Origin: Tetraselmis striata | Lineage: Eukaryota > Chlorophyta > Chlorodendrophyceae > Chlorodendrales > Chlorodendraceae | Assembly: GCA_006384855.1 (NCBI GenBank) | Contig: VCJN01001154.1 | Coordinates: 1 to 64,000 of the forward strand | Length of the DNA stretch: 64,000 bases | Direction of reading: 5' to 3' | Shown here: positions 44,148-55,129 of the stretch, one piece after another | Position numbering within the stretch: the stretch's first letter is position 1 | How the letters are laid out: each line of letters starts with the position of its first letter | Translations under genes and position numbers: made by a program | The notes under the pieces: generated by a model | Told to the model about the DNA's origin: nothing | The model's database searches: none | The model's input: only the letters and a program-made list of their open reading frames with translations

Positions 44148-45246
44148 TTACAGCGATGAGATGGGGCTGTGAATAACACTGCTACATGTCATTATGCCCC
44201 TGTATCCTGCAGCAGTCTGAGACAGCAGGTCCAGCTGTACTGTATCAATAGAGTGATAGAAGCAGACCTTAGGCACCTTAGCCTTGGAAGTTCGTCCTCC
44301 TAGCTGGATACTTGCTGGTGATGAGTGACACGCCGAATAATGAGTGGATGGTACCACTGAGAGTAGTGATGTAGCAGAGGGGGTGCATACCTCATATCCC
44401 TGCAAATCATGGCTAATCAAGGGGATCCTCTTAGCAAGCTCAGCGGCCAGCAGTTGTGATCCCTCGGTGCCGGACTCAAACCTGCACAATTCAAGGAACA
44501 GGACAGGGCGTCGCTTAACCAAGAGGGGCAATCACTGGTACTCTTGATATTGCTTGCACAGTTTTTGATGTGTAATACAGCATCAGCCCATTGTCGTGTA
44601 TGCTTCTGCACCCTGATACTCCTTTTGATGGAGAGGCAGTATAGGACTACTCTCTACTTGCAGAATTTGCTGAGTGTTTGCATGGACTGTGCACGTTCTA
44701 GACGATCCCAATGAATGACAATCAAGCAGTATGCACATCCACAATGGTGAATGACCGTATCATGAATGACCCATACCTGCCACTTGCCATTTCCTCCATC
44801 AGAATCCTCCAGCTCTGGGGATCTCCACCTCTACGCTCGCGTGCGACCTTCTGCCAGGCGAGGGCGAGGGTAATCTCCACCTGAGAATGCCGATGCACAT
44901 GGCAGGCATTTGAGAGGTGCACTTTCCACCGGCAAGACGATGCTGCTTTTGAATGCTGAGTCATGCGACAGGGGCAGTGCCTGTGTTTGAGACGCCACCA
45001 CAAACTAGCCAGTATCTTGCGGTTAATTCCCTATTATGCGTGGCAAATGCCGTTGAGGGTTTCTGGGCGCGACTCACTTCTCCAATCTCCGTCCGGCCAC
45101 CCATGGTGTCCTCCAGCCAGGCTTTTCGTTGTGACGGCGTGGCCAACATAAAGGCGTGTTCTGGCCGCCACGTCATGTGCGGTGCCGTTTGCATAACCCC
45201 AATTCCAGCCAGCGGAATTCCAGGCAGAACTGCCCTGGGAGAGCAC
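44148..45246 (-). CDS. Spliced gene of unknown function (partial model)
   Basis: The last coding segment ends at 44148-44150 (KVCFYHSIDTVQLDLLSQTA ... HSPISSL). Upstream minus-strand blocks read SGTEGSQLLAAELAKRIPLI (44440-44500), VEITLALAWQKVARERRGG and WRILMEEMASGR (about 44778-44885), and MTWRPEHAFMLATPSQRKAW then LEDTMGGRTEIGE (about 45070-45190), with donor-like GTGAGT and GTATG sites after several of them. The composition is natural but I do not recognise the product. Exon joins and the start codon were not resolved. Confidence 0.35.
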
Positions 45247-45791
45247 GAGCAGCGAGCTCCTTGTTTGCCTTACGTTGACCCCCTTGCGGGCTCCCTGAGC
45301 AGGAAGGCGATGTTGTCAACGCAAAGCTAGGCCTCAACTACCCAGGGAACTTACGTCGCTCATCCGGCGGTGGGGCAGTGCCACGAGCGCTTCACGGTAC
45401 CTTCAACGGCTGATGGGACGGTAATGCCGTGGTGGCTCTCATTGTCGTGAAGAGCTCCCGGCGACCGTTCGTTTTAGCACTGCGGCGGCACCGACTGGAT
45501 ATCCGCTGGCTGACTGGCGGGTGGCGAGTGTTTCTCGTAGGCTCTAGGTTTCGTAGGATGCAGTGGCTCAACGAGACCCGCGCGTGTGACGCTGTCAATC
45601 ATCGATGACGAGGCCGTGATATTGTATCATCGTGGCTAGGCGCTACTGTGCGGGTTTTTAGTCACAAAATGTAGTAGCGACGCGGTGCAGGCCGCTACCA
45701 TCCGCGGCATTTCCACGCGGCGGGCCCGTTGTACGACCGATGATATTGTTGAGAAATAATATAATAATGTTTCAGCCCTGATATTATTGCA

Positions 45792-45890
45792 TGGCGATAC
45801 TGGATCGCCGCTGCCTAAACGGCGGTCGTAGAGACGCTGCAAGGGTTTCATCAGTGCCAGTCCTGTCCCGGGGGCGGAAAACAAACGCCA
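45792..45890 (-). repeat. Dispersed repeat family R1, partial inverted copy
   Basis: On the minus strand CCCGGGACAGGACTGGCACT and AACCCTTGCAGCGTCTCTAC align with the left halves of the copies at 27055 and 112. Confidence 0.55.
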
Positions 45891-45944
45891 AGCTATATTT
45901 ATATTGCGATTCGGCGGGAATGGTATTTTTTTGGTGTATATATA

Positions 45945-46919
45945 CTAAGCGGCGCTTCGCGCCGGGGATCTGTGGAGGTGCCCCTACCTCTTGGGTTGAG
46001 CGTGGTGCGGGATGCGGGCCGCTTTTAGCCAGCTTGGAGTGTTGATCTTGTAATACTGTTGTTTCCGGGTAATAATGCTTTTATTAGCGTTAGATTTGTC
46101 AGTAAATGTTTTTTTCGCCAGTAATTTATTTTTCAAAAGAGACGTATTATTTTGTAAAACAGATTTAAAAATCTGCAAGCCGCGTAAAAGCGGGCCGCTG
46201 ACTACTGGTGTGCATTACAAAAAGGCCGGTACCCAACCCACCGCTAAAAGTTGTATTACCCCCCCCCCCAAAAAAACAGCACTACAAGATCAGCAATACA
46301 GTACAAGCCGCCTACAGGCGGCCCGCATCCCGCACGAGGCCGCGCAGGTCGGGCCGGTCGTCAGGTCTACGGGGCGGGCACGGCGCGAATCGCCACGCCC
46401 GCCGCCTGTACCGGCACCGGACGCCGGAGGCCGTCGTTCGACCGTCGCCCGTCCGTCGACGGACGCCGGGCCCCGGGTCGGCGGACTGCCCCCGCAGCGA
46501 GGAGACCCCTTTTTACAGCATCATGTTACAGCATATCCTCGGACCACCGTGTATATAGTCGCTGTATAAATATAGAGGGCGAGTCTCGCTTGCTGATTCA
46601 GCAGTAAAAACGCGCTGCGGCACCGCGTTATTTTGGCGTTTCAGACGAATACATGACGTATCTGTGCTAGAATACACGCGCATCCATTCAGAATCTTGCC
46701 GTCTTCGGACCAGTGCCTAGAAATCAAACGAGCGAACACTGAACGTATGACGGTTCATTCACGAAGACGCAGCACAGGAGGACGGCGGACGGAGGACGGA
46801 GGACGGACGCCTAAAAATCCGTGATAGAACCGTATTGTAACCGGTATCGATTCTCTCGTATTCCAGGTGATTTCGGACGCGGCTCTCCTTTTCCTCCGCT
46901 CAACCCAAGAGGTAGGGGA
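45945..46919 (-). mobile_element. Helitron2/Helentron-like non-autonomous element, copy A
   Basis: Read on the minus strand, the element starts TCCCCTACCTCTTGGGTTGA. Near its other end it carries the inverted copy of that sequence (GCTCAACCCAAGAGGTAGGG), then CACCTCCACAGATCCC, a 6-bp-stem hairpin (CGGCGCGAAGCGCCG, 45950-45964) and the terminal CTTAG. It sits between T and T with no target duplication. One terminal and one subterminal inverted repeat, a 3' hairpin and T|T insertion are the described features of Helitron2/Helentron elements. No Rep/helicase is encoded; the open frames inside (such as 46075-46569) are repeat artefacts. Confidence 0.65.
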
Positions 46920-47740
46920 ATATAGTCGCTAGTCGCTGTATAAATAAAGAGGGCGAGTCTCGCTTGCTGATTCGTTGATGCGTATTATTTTGTAAAACAG
47001 ATTAAATCTGCATGCCGCGTAAAAGCGGGCCGCCGACTACTGGTGTGCATTACAAAAAGGCCGGTATCCAACCCACCGCTAAAAGTTGTATTACCCAAAA
47101 AAAAAAAAAAGCAGCACCGCAAGATCAGCAATACAGTACAAGCCGCCTACAGGCGGCCCGCATCCCGCACGAGGCCGCGCAGGTCGGGCCGGTCATCAGG
47201 TCTACGGGGCGGGCACGCCGCGAATCGCCACGCCCGCCGCCTGTACGAGCACCGGACGCCGGACGCCGCCGTTCGACCGTCGCCCGTCCGTCGACGGACG
47301 CCGGGCCCCGGGTCGGCGGACTGCCCCCGCACCGCGGCGACCCCTTTTTACAGCACCATACTTGGACTACCGTGTGTAGGTAAGGAATAGTCGCTGAATA
47401 TAGTCTCGAATGCTGATTCAGCAATAAAAACGCGCTGCGGTACCGCGTTATTTTGGCGTTTTAGACGAATACATGACGTGCCTGAGCTAGAATACACGCG
47501 CATCCATTCAGAATCTTGCCGTCTTCGGAGGTGTGCCTAGAAATCAAACGAGCACAGATCGAACATATGACGGTTCATACGCGAAGACGCAGCACAGGAG
47601 GACGGACGGACGGAGGACGGAGGACGGACGCCTGAAAATCCGTGATAAAACCGTATTGTAACCGGTATCAATTCTCACGTATTCCAGGCGATTTCGGACG
47701 CGGCTCTCCTTTTCCTCCGCTCAACCCAAGAGGTAGGGGA
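46920..47740 (-). mobile_element. Helitron2-like element, truncated copy B
   Basis: Directly abuts copy A with no spacer. Its 821 bases match the right 821 bases of copy C (48162-48982), including C's internal junction (GATTCGTTGATGCGTATTAT). It therefore lacks the hairpin-bearing end and keeps only the TCCCC end. Confidence 0.65.
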
Positions 47741-47769
47741 ACTGGTAGGTTTGACCGGGTGGTTTAGCA

Positions 47770-48982
47770 CTAAGCGGCGCTTCGCGCCGGGGATCTGTGG
47801 AGGTGCCCCTACCTCTTGGGTTGAGCGTGGTGCGGGATGCGGGCCGCTTTTAGCCGGCTTGTACTGTATTGCTGATCTTGTAGTGCTGTTTTAATCTGTT
47901 TTACAAAATAATACGTCTCTTTTGAAAAATAAATTACTGACAAATCTAACGCTAAAAGCATTATTACCCAGGATTAATAGTATTATTACAAGATCAACAC
48001 TGCAAGCCGGCTAAAATATCAATCGCGTCTGTGTGCTGTCTGTAGTCGGATATTTTAATAAGCGTGTAAGAAAACGCGGCGACCCATTTTTACAGCATCA
48101 TTTTACAGCAAATATATTCTGCTGCTAGCTCATGTAATTATGTACTCGGACCACCGTATATATATAGTCGCTAGTCGCTGTATAAATAAAGAGGGCGAGT
48201 CTCGCTTGCTGATTCGTTGATGCGTATTATTTTGTAAAACAGATTAAATCTGCATGCCGCGTAAAAGCGGGCCGCCGACTACTGGTGTGCATTACAAAAA
48301 GGCCGGTATCCAACCCACCGCCAAAAGCTGTATTACCCAAAAAAAAAAAAAAGCAGCACCGCAAGATCAGCAATACAGTACAAGCCGCCTACAGGCGGCC
48401 CGCATCCCGCACGAGGCCGCGCAGGTCGGGCCGGTCGTCAGGTCTACGGGGCGGGCACGCCGCGAATCGCCACGCCCGCCGCCTGTACGAGCACCGGACG
48501 CCGGACGCCGCCGTTCGACCGTCGCCCGTCCGTCGACGGACGCCGGGCCCCGGGTCGGCGGACTGCCCCCGCACCGCGGCGACCCCTTTTTACAGCACCA
48601 TACTTGGACTACCGTGTGTAGGTAAGGAATAGTCGCTGAATATAGTCTCGAATGCTGATTCAGCAATAAAAACGCGCTGCGGTACCGCGTTATTTTGGCG
48701 TTTTAGACGAATACATGACGTGCCTGAGCTAGAATACACGCGCATCCATTCAGAATCTTGCCGTCTTCGGAGGTGTGCCTAGAAATCAAACGAGCACAGA
48801 TCGAACATATGACGGTTCATACGCGAAGACGCAGCACAGGAGGACGGACGGACGGAGGACGGAGGACGGACGCCTAAAAATCCGTGATAAAACCGTATTG
48901 TTACCGGTATCAATTCTCGCGTATTCCAGGCGATTTCGGACGCGGCTCTCCTTTTCCTCCGCTCAACCCAAGAGGTAGGGGA
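47770..48982 (-). mobile_element. Helitron2-like element, chimeric copy C
   Basis: Both ends are present, but the length is 1213 bp against about 950 in the others. The interior appears to join two partial copies: a first with its own inner portion, a tail-family word (TGCTGCTAGCTCATGTAATT, about 48121-48140) and a TATAGTCGCT segment, then a second restarting at ATTATTTTGTAAAACAGATT. Confidence 0.65.
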
Positions 48983-49027
48983 ATTTTCTTGTCCGGCTTT
49001 TATGATTTAAAATGCTTGTAGTTTTGA

Positions 49028-49980
49028 CTAAGCGGCGCTTCGCGCCGGGGATTTGTGGAGGTGCCCCTACCTCTTGGGTTGAGCGTGGTGCGGCCGTGCG
49101 GGATGCGGGCCGCTTTTAGCCGGCTTGTACAGTAGTGTTGATCCTGTTATACTGTTGTTTCCGGGTAATAATGCTTTTAGCGTTAGATAGATTTGTCAGT
49201 AATTTATTTTTCAAAAGAGACGTATTTATTTATTTTGTAAAACAGATTAAATCTGCAAGCCGCGTAAAAGCGGGCCGCTGACTACTGGTGTGCATTACAA
49301 AAAGGCCGGTACCCAACCCACCGCTAAAAGCTGTACTACCCCCCAAAAAAAAGCAGCACTACAAGATCAGCAATACAGTACAAGCCGCCTACAGGCGGCC
49401 CGCATCCCGCACGAGGCCGCGCAGGTCGGGCCGGTCGTCAGGTCTACGGGGCGGGCACGGCGCGAATCGCCACGCCCGCCGCCTGTACCGGCACCGGACG
49501 CCGGACGCCGCCGCTCGACCGTCGCCCGTCCGTCGACGGACGCCGGGCCCCGGGTCGGCGGACTGCCCCCGCACCGCGGCGACCCCTTTTTACAGCACCA
49601 TACTTGGACTACCGTGTGTAGGTAAGGAATAGTCGCTGAATAGCCTCGAATGCTGATTCAACAATAAAAACGCGCTGCGGTACCGCGTTATTTTGGCGTT
49701 TTAGACGAATACATGACGTGCCTGAGCTAGAATACACGCGCATCCATTCAGAATCTTGCCGTCTTCGGAGGTGTGCCTAGAAATCAAACGAGCACAGATC
49801 GAACATATGACGGTTCATACGCGAAGACGCAGCACAGGAGGACGGACGGACGGAGGACGGAGGACGGACGCCTAAAAATCCGTGATAAAACCGTATTGTT
49901 ACCGGTATCGATTCTCGCGTATTCCAGGCGATTTCGGACGCGGCTCTCCTTTTCCTCCGCTCAACCCAAGAGGTAGGGGA
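49028..49980 (-). mobile_element. Helitron2-like element, copy D
   Basis: A full-length copy of 953 bp with the same ends, hairpin and T|T context as copy A. It is nearly identical to copy E, with the same length and few differences seen. Confidence 0.65.
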
Positions 49981-50015
49981 ACCGGGTACCGCATCACGAC
50001 CTAGACTACTATATA

Positions 50016-50968
50016 CTAAGCGGCGCTTCGCGCCGGGGATTTGTGGAGGTGCCCCTACCTCTTGGGTTGAGCGTGGTGCGGCCGTGCGGGATGCGGGCCG
50101 CTTTTAGCCGGCTTGTACAGTAGTGTTGATCCTGTAATACTGTTGTTTCCGGGTAATAATGCTTTTAGCGTTAGATAGATTTGTCAGTAATTTATTTTTC
50201 AAAAGAGACGTATTTATTTATTTTGTAAAACAGATTAAATCTGCAAGCCGCGTAAAAGCGGGCCGCTGACTACTGGTGTGCATTACAAAAAGGCCGGTAC
50301 CCAACCCACCGCCAAAAGCTGTACTACCCCCCAAAAAAAAGCAGCACTACAAGATCAGCAATACAGTACAAGCCGCCTACAGGCGGCCCGCATCCCGCAC
50401 GAGGCCGCGCAGGTCGGGCCGGTCGTCAGGTCTACGGGGCGGGCACGGCGCGAATCGCCACGCCCGCCGCCTGTACCGGCACCGGACGCCGGACGCCGCC
50501 GCTCGACCGTCGCCCGTCCGTCGACGGACGCCGGGCCCCGGGTCGGCGGACTGCCCCCGCACCGCGGCGACCCCTTTTTACAGCACCATACTTGGACTAC
50601 CGTGTGTAGGTAAGGAATAGTCGCTGAATAGCCTCGAATGCTGATTCAGCAATAAAAACGCGCTGCGGTACCGCGTTATTTTGGCGTTTTAGACGAATAC
50701 ATGACGTGCCTGGGCTAGAATACACGCGCATCCATTCAGAATCTTACCGTCGTCGGAGGTGTGCCTAGAAATCAAACGAGCACAGATCGAACGTATGACG
50801 GTTCATACGCGAAGACGCAGCACAGGAGGACGGACGGACGGAGGACGGAGGACGGACGCCTAAAAATCCGTGATAAAACCGTATTGTTACCGGTATCGAT
50901 TCTCGCGTATTCCAGGCGATTTCGGACGCGGCTCTCCTTTTCCTCCGCTCAACCCAAGAGGTAGGGGA
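50016..50968 (-). mobile_element. Helitron2-like element, copy E
   Basis: Full-length, 953 bp, almost the same as copy D. It is separated from D by 35 bases of unrelated sequence and from F by 35 bases of other sequence. Confidence 0.65.
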
Positions 50969-51003
50969 ATATACGCGCGGCGGCTGCTATACTACTCTAT
51001 GTA

Positions 51004-51952
51004 CTAAGCGGCGCTTCGCGCCGGGGATCTGTGGAGGTGCCCCTACCTCTTGGGTTGAGCCCGGTGCGGGATGCGGGCCGCATTTAGCCGGCTTGCAGTG
51101 TTGATCTTGTAATACAGTACTGTTGTTTCCGGGTAATAATGCTTTTAGCGTTAGATTTGTCAGTAATTTATTTTTCAAAAGAGACGTCTTATTTTGTAAA
51201 AAACAGATTTAAAAATCTGCAAGCCGCGTAAAAGCGGGCCGCTGACCACTGGTGTGCATTACAAAAAGGCCGGTACCCCACCCACCGCTAAAAGTTGTAT
51301 TACCCAAAAAAAAAAAAAAGCAGCACCGCAAGATCAGCAATACAGTACAAGCCGCCTACAGGCGGCCCGCGTCCCGCACGAGGCCGCGCAGGTCGGGCCG
51401 GTCGTCAGGTCTACGGGGCGGGCACGGCGCGAATCGCCACGCCCGCCGCCTGTACCGGCACCGGACGCCGGACGCCGCCGTTCGACCGTCGCCCGTCCGT
51501 CGACGGACGCCGGGCCCCGGGTCGGCGGACTGCCCCCGCACCGCGGCGACCCCTTTTTACACTACCATCATGTTACAGCATATCCTCGGACCACTGTATA
51601 AACAGAGAGGGCGCGTCTCGCTTGCTGATTCAGCAATAAAAACGCGCTGCGGTACCGCGTTATTTTGGCGTTTTAGACGAATACATGACGTGCCTGGGCT
51701 AGAATACACGCGCATCCATTCAGAATCTTACCGTCGTCGGAGGTGTGCCTAGAAATCAAACGAGCACAGATCGAACGTATGACGGTTCATACGCGAAGAC
51801 GCAGCACAGGAGGACGGACGGACGGAGGACGGAGGACGGACGCCTAAAAATCCGTGATAAAACCGTATTGTTACCGGTATCGATTCTCGCGTATTCCAGG
51901 CGATTTCGGACGCGGCTCTCCTTTTCCTCCGCTCAACCCAAGAGGTAGGGGA
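51004..51952 (-). mobile_element. Helitron2-like element, copy F
   Basis: Full-length, 949 bp. Its hairpin-proximal half resembles copy A and its TCCCC-proximal half resembles copy E (shared TTACCGTCGTCGGAGG variant), suggesting exchange between copies. It is the last member of the array. Confidence 0.65.
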
Positions 51953-52846
51953 ACGTGTACTACTAAACTTTTTAATACGTTTTTAGTGGAACCAGCAGCA
52001 GCACGCGGCAGCCGGATATGAAGGCGGCTCAATTATCTAGCGGCAGATCTGCGCGCCGGGCATCACGATGATGGCCGCTAAAGTAGTAATTGTATATTTA
52101 TATATTTAATGAAGAATTTGTTATTTAGGCAGTTACGATTCAATGTTAAGTTTTAGGTCCCCCCCCCTAACTTTACCCCCCCCCCCCCCCCCCAACCATC
52201 TATCATTAGGTCTGGCAATACTTAGTAGAACATGCCCTCAGCTATGTTAAAACCCCCACTGGCATGACTTTTCTGAACTGTTTCAATGCATGGCTGTGTG
52301 CATGAGGGTGTATATATATACCCCTTCCATATGCAAGCATAAAACGGAGAGGGGGTGGGGCACTTTTTGGAACCATCAGCAAATTACAGTCAGCATCAAG
52401 GCAACCCAACCATATGATGGTCCTATCCACCCCTCCATGTAGACAGTGCTATGTTGCCGCCGACCTGCTGTATGTCGCCGCCTTATAATACGGTATATTT
52501 TGCATGGATGATATAAATACCGTTGGTAGCGCGCGTCGTGCGGCGGTGATAGACCTAGCTCACGCCAACAGCCGCCCAACACTGCTTAAGTACTGAAATG
52601 AAAGTTTCGATCCCAAATTAAAGACCCCCCCCCTCAGTTTCTCCGGAAATCCGGTACCTAAAGCATCACATACATTTAATCGTAACTGCCTTTATCATTA
52701 CCGCCTCTTGGTAGTCGCTATGAACTATGAATTCAAAGGGAGGTTGGGCAAGGGGGAATAGTTGAAAAGTGCGCTGGCTTAGTTAAATGGAAAGGGCGGG
52801 GGAAGTTGCAGAAAGAGCCACAAAAAGCAAGGGGAGGGAGGGCGGG
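51953..52846. other. Intergenic DNA with C runs
   Basis: C runs lie at about 52160-52167 and 52177-52193, and a shorter one at 52625-52634. A TATATATA tract lies near 52312. No gene is supported. Confidence 0.45.
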
Positions 52847-53132
52847 CTATGCGGGCAGGAGGCCAACACATGACTAGGAGAGTGGTCTCATCTAGCGGGC
52901 GATGATGGTATATAAGATTCGATGGGTACTTTGGTGACCGTTGGTTTCTTCCGAGGGCGGCACGTAAAGTACCGTACTGCATAATGCTTAAGCACCACCA
53001 TTGCCCTTGCCTGCGCGCATTGCTATGTGGCCGCCACTTCTAACTGACGTGGCGCCGAGGGCGCGGGCAATCGGTGTCGACACTCGCATATACCCTAGGG
53101 CTAGGGTTGGAAAGGAAACCCCAAAAACACAA
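52847..53132 (+). repeat. ~285-bp direct repeat, left member
   Basis: Matches 60005-60290 in the same orientation: GAGAGTGGT, ATAAGATTCGA, CCGAGGGCGG.ACG, GCATTGCTA.GTGGCCGCCA, GCGCCGAGGGCGCGGGC and a GAAAC/TAACCCCAA end. The two members flank the fossil tyrosine-recombinase element, so they may be its repeats, or two copies of an independent dispersed repeat. Confidence 0.65.
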
Positions 53133-53408
53133 CTCTAAACATTTCAAAGGGTGGAGGTAGGCAAGGGAGATTAGCCACCTCGGTCTTCAAGGCTGCGAAG
53201 GACGGCCGTGGGCGGGAGAGGGCCAGCCGAACAAGAGCGCGGGGGCGCGGGCAGGAAGCGTAGTCCGGTCGATTTAGTCGTTTGGTACCGCAGAATTGCG
53301 GGCATAATTGCCCTTGTGGAGGATGCCGTTGTCCATGGGGACGTTAGCTGCGTTTGCGCCCGACGCCGCGCCCTTCCGTAAGCAGTACGAGGTCCACACG
53401 ACATCTTC

Positions 53409-53431
53409 GGGGGGGGGGGGGGGGGGGGGGG
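53409..53431. repeat. G homopolymer tract
   Basis: A pure G run of about 22 bases inside the fossil retroelement. Confidence 0.8.
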
Positions 53432-54113
53432 CTCGATAGATGCGGCCAACGGCCCGCTTGCGCCAGTCGCCGAGGATAGCGGTGTTCCACGTGAGGGGTG
53501 GGTAGAACCGTCGCCGGGGAGCGCCCAGAATCGGCCGGGTTGCTTGGCGGAGTAGGAGGACGCTCGGAATAACGCTGCGTCCCGGTATCAGACGACGAAG
53601 CGGCGCATGAGGGCTGTCCAAGCGGGTACGGCGGTAGCATGGATGGAAGTAGTACGGAGCTTGAACCCGTCTCGACGCTTTCGATGTCCCGCCTTCTCGC
53701 CGTTGGCGAAGAGGGTGACGTTGTGGGCGTCGACGGCCATGTTCTGGAGTCGGCAAGAACGCTAGACTCATATCGGGAGTTAATTGAAGTTTGAAATCGC
53801 TTAGTATTATTGCCGATGCGAGTAAGCATATGCCAGCTGTCTTACGCGGCCCGGCGGCATGAACCCGAATAGGGTCAACTATGTGAGTAGTGCGTAGCGT
53901 GCAACTCCTGAGGGCGAGGTCCATGCTCTTGGAGAGATTCGTGCTGTCCTTACCCCTCCCCACCCCTTCCCCCACCCCGTCCCCCGGCCCTCCAGGTGGC
54001 GTGGCGGAGGCATTGTCGTGGTTCCGGTCACGATTGGCAGTCCATCCCGGAGTTTGCGCTTGCCGGTGCGCTTGTTCTCGTGTCTCCATGTGCGGCGGGC
54101 ATGGAGGCGGTGT

Positions 54114-54900
54114 TTAATTTTTACACTTGGTGTAGTTTGTGTAGCCGTTGCACTGCGTAGATATGCATGCATTGGAGGAGGGCGGTGACCTCCGCCGGGG
54201 TTTTTCTGGTGGATTCGAGCAGCCGGGACGCATGAGTTGTGTCAAACCCTTGATCGTATGTTCGTGCAGGGTGCCGCTGCGGTAAATGACGAGTGGGATG
54301 ATGTTCACCGTGCATCCCGGCCATCGTTTGCATATGGCATGTGCGAGCGGTTCATACGCGGTGTGAATATCCCGTGCACACTCCATATTGTGGTCGGTGC
54401 AAAGTTTTGACTCCGCAATTTGAACAATCTCGACCCCGGTGAAGTCCGCGTCCTCCAAGGATTTTCCCCGCACCGGATTGACGGCGCGTGGTATGTGTGG
54501 CTCGCATTATTGAGTCGTTTGGAGTGAAGGAGGATTGAGTCGTTTGGAGTCTGGTATGTGGACAGGGACCCGGATGAGGGTGCCGTCATCCTCGCCTTTG
54601 TGTATCCGACCCTTCGCGTTGAGGTGGTGTTCGGGGGTGGGGGTGCGAGGTGCGTGGGGTTGGGGTTTTTGAGTACGGTAGCCCTCTCCGTGGCTTTGAG
54701 TACGATTTTACAAGGCATTTGTGTCGGTCCGGTAACCGGCCGTTCAAAAGTTCGCATGAGACCATATGCATGTTGCTTATAAATGGGTGGCTAAGGCAGG
54801 CACGGATGAGGGCTCCCCCCGCCATGAGGCGGGTATTGAGCACCCCGTACATGAACCCCAGTTTGTGGGTGTATTGGGCGTGCGTGAACCCCGGGTGCTT
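54114..54900 (-). mobile_element. LINE fragment, C-terminal ORF2 domain
   Basis: The minus-strand frame 54114-54473 reads VEIVQIAESKLCTDHNMECA, HTAYEPLAHAICKRWPG and VNIIPLVIYRSGTLHEHT. This is the pattern of the domain after the reverse transcriptase in many LINEs: a strand, a Lys/Ala helix, Y.PL..A....G and V.v.pl..g..Gt. Upstream, in a different frame (about 54560-54600), DDGTLIRVPVHIPDSKRLN follows the same layout. It is a frameshifted fragment whose borders were not found. Confidence 0.45.
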
Positions 54901-55129
54901 CTATGGAATTTATCCAGCGAAGCGTCGATTTTTCGGCGGTGAGCTTTATTGCCGTACGGGTAACTACCCGTATAGTGCAGCGGATCGGGCCTATAGGTGC
55001 ATGACTAAAGCGCTTATCTACTGGCATGTACTAAGTACTATAATCCACCCACCCGCCCACTCGCCCACCCACCCGCCCGCCCACGGTCCTTAATTACACA
55101 GCCGTCCGATTACGATCTCACGGCTAGGA

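Noticed and set aside
46075-51752. Open frames of 60-166 codons inside each array element (Arg/Pro-rich)
   Set aside because: They recur on both strands and in several frames, shift with the length of A/C runs, and resemble no protein. They are by-products of GC-rich repeats.
45945-51952. Giant CRISPR-like array (repeats with distinct short spacers)
   Set aside because: Repeat units are about 950 bp with transposon ends, the setting is eukaryotic and there are no cas genes. The spacers fit insertion flanks better.
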